NCBI GenBank assembly: GCA_947243795.1
Contig: OX365929.1
Span: 744,001 to 808,000 of the forward strand
Length of the DNA stretch: 64,000 bases
Reading direction: 5' to 3'
Source of the DNA: Saccharomyces uvarum
Lineage: Eukaryota > Ascomycota > Saccharomycetes > Saccharomycetales > Saccharomycetaceae
Shown: piece after piece, positions 63,719 to 64,000 of the stretch
Position numbering within the stretch: the stretch's first letter is position 1
How the letters are laid out: each line of letters opens with the position of its first letter
Notes under the pieces: model-generated
What the model saw: only the letters and a program-made list of their open reading frames with translations
Told to the model about the DNA's origin: nothing
Database searches by the model: none
Position numbers and translations under genes: made by a program

Positions 63719-64000
63719 CCTTTAGTTTATATCCCGGTTGTTATCGTAGTGTTTCTATAGATGCTGGAATAGCTTAGGCAGATGGTTATATAATATTCGC
63801 ATACATGCTGAAAAAAATAAACCCATCATGGGTAATTTGGAAGGTACGCCGATAATTAAAATATCCCGGTAAGCAAATGATTGCTCTTTCGATAATTGAG
63901 TTCCATAGAGAAGAGGTTTTCCCCTAGTAACGAGATAAAATAAATGCATCGGCATATACATGTGAATATATAGAATAGTGGATATTACATACTTCAACAT
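63719..64000. other. Upstream flank of MRX10 at window end
   Basis: The last 282 bases. The next gene expected by synteny is GCN2 on the minus strand, but I see no part of its coding sequence. The open frame on the minus strand from 64000 has no recognisable protein features and is not called. Confidence 0.4.

Noticed and set aside
63755-64000. 81-codon minus-strand frame at the window end, possibly GCN2
   Set aside because: No match to Gcn2 C-terminal features and no plausible start; treated as spacer.
1-64000. CRISPR arrays, centromere, rRNA or snoRNA genes
   Set aside because: No regularly spaced repeats, no CDEI-CDEIII arrangement and no recognisable rRNA or snoRNA sequence seen; a covariance-model search would settle the small RNAs.

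Overview
This window is a stretch of nuclear chromosome from a budding yeast of the genus Saccharomyces. Nearly every gene can be recognised, and the gene order matches the right arm of S. cerevisiae chromosome IV from AMD2 (YDR242W) to MRX10 (YDR282C). The genes are compact and intronless, with AT-rich spacers, poly-A/T promoter tracts, yeast-type tRNA genes and delta-type solo LTRs. Compared from memory with the S. cerevisiae proteins, many residues differ (slightly in catalase A and Rrp45, clearly in Chl4, Din7 and Rnh202). This suggests a sister species rather than S. cerevisiae itself; which one cannot be settled from this window.

Layout. 0-12.7 kb: the 3' part of an amidase gene (AMD2), PRP28 (splicing), PEX5 (peroxisomal import receptor), MNN10 (Golgi mannosyltransferase), TRS23 (TRAPP), VHS1 (kinase), a gluconokinase and an F-box-like protein. 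13-24.5 kb: PAM1, BTT1, MET32, CHL4, RMD5, CTA1, RKM4. 24.8-32.3 kb: a run of minus-strand genes HSP78, YAP6, SWM1, EXG2. 32.3-33.9 kb: an accessory-like gap with a solo LTR and tRNA-Gly(GCC). 33.9-46 kb: YDR262W, DIN7, AKR1, PEX10, HEL2, CIA1, MSW1. 46-56.4 kb: CCC2, GLO2, DON1, BSC2, PMP3, MTH1. 56.4-58.7 kb: the long MTH1 upstream region, tRNA-Glu(CUC) and a second solo LTR. 58.7-64 kb: RNH202, RRP45, PHM6, MRX10; the last 282 bases hold no gene I can support.

The genes form no operons, but several share a theme: peroxisomes (PEX5, PEX10, CTA1), protein quality control (HSP78, HEL2, RMD5), meiosis and sporulation (SWM1, DON1, DIN7) and nutrient sensing (MTH1, MET32, PHM6, CCC2). Many promoters carry readable regulatory sites: a four-unit heat-shock element at HSP78, an oleate-response element at CTA1, Met32 and Cbf1 sites at MET32, two Aft1 cores at CCC2, Pho4 sites at PHM6, a Mig1 site at MTH1, and Ndt80 plus URS1-like sites at DON1.

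I found no new gene system. The unexplained signals are small: two solo LTRs sharing an unusual TGTTG...CAATA terminus confirmed by target-site duplications, a 22-bp palindrome holding two CACGTG boxes, a GC-rich hairpin upstream of VHS1, a 30-bp tandem duplication abutting RMD5, an apparent extra heptad in the Yap6 zipper, and a possible N-terminal extension of Rnh202. Statements about S. cerevisiae lengths or sequences are from memory, not from an alignment.
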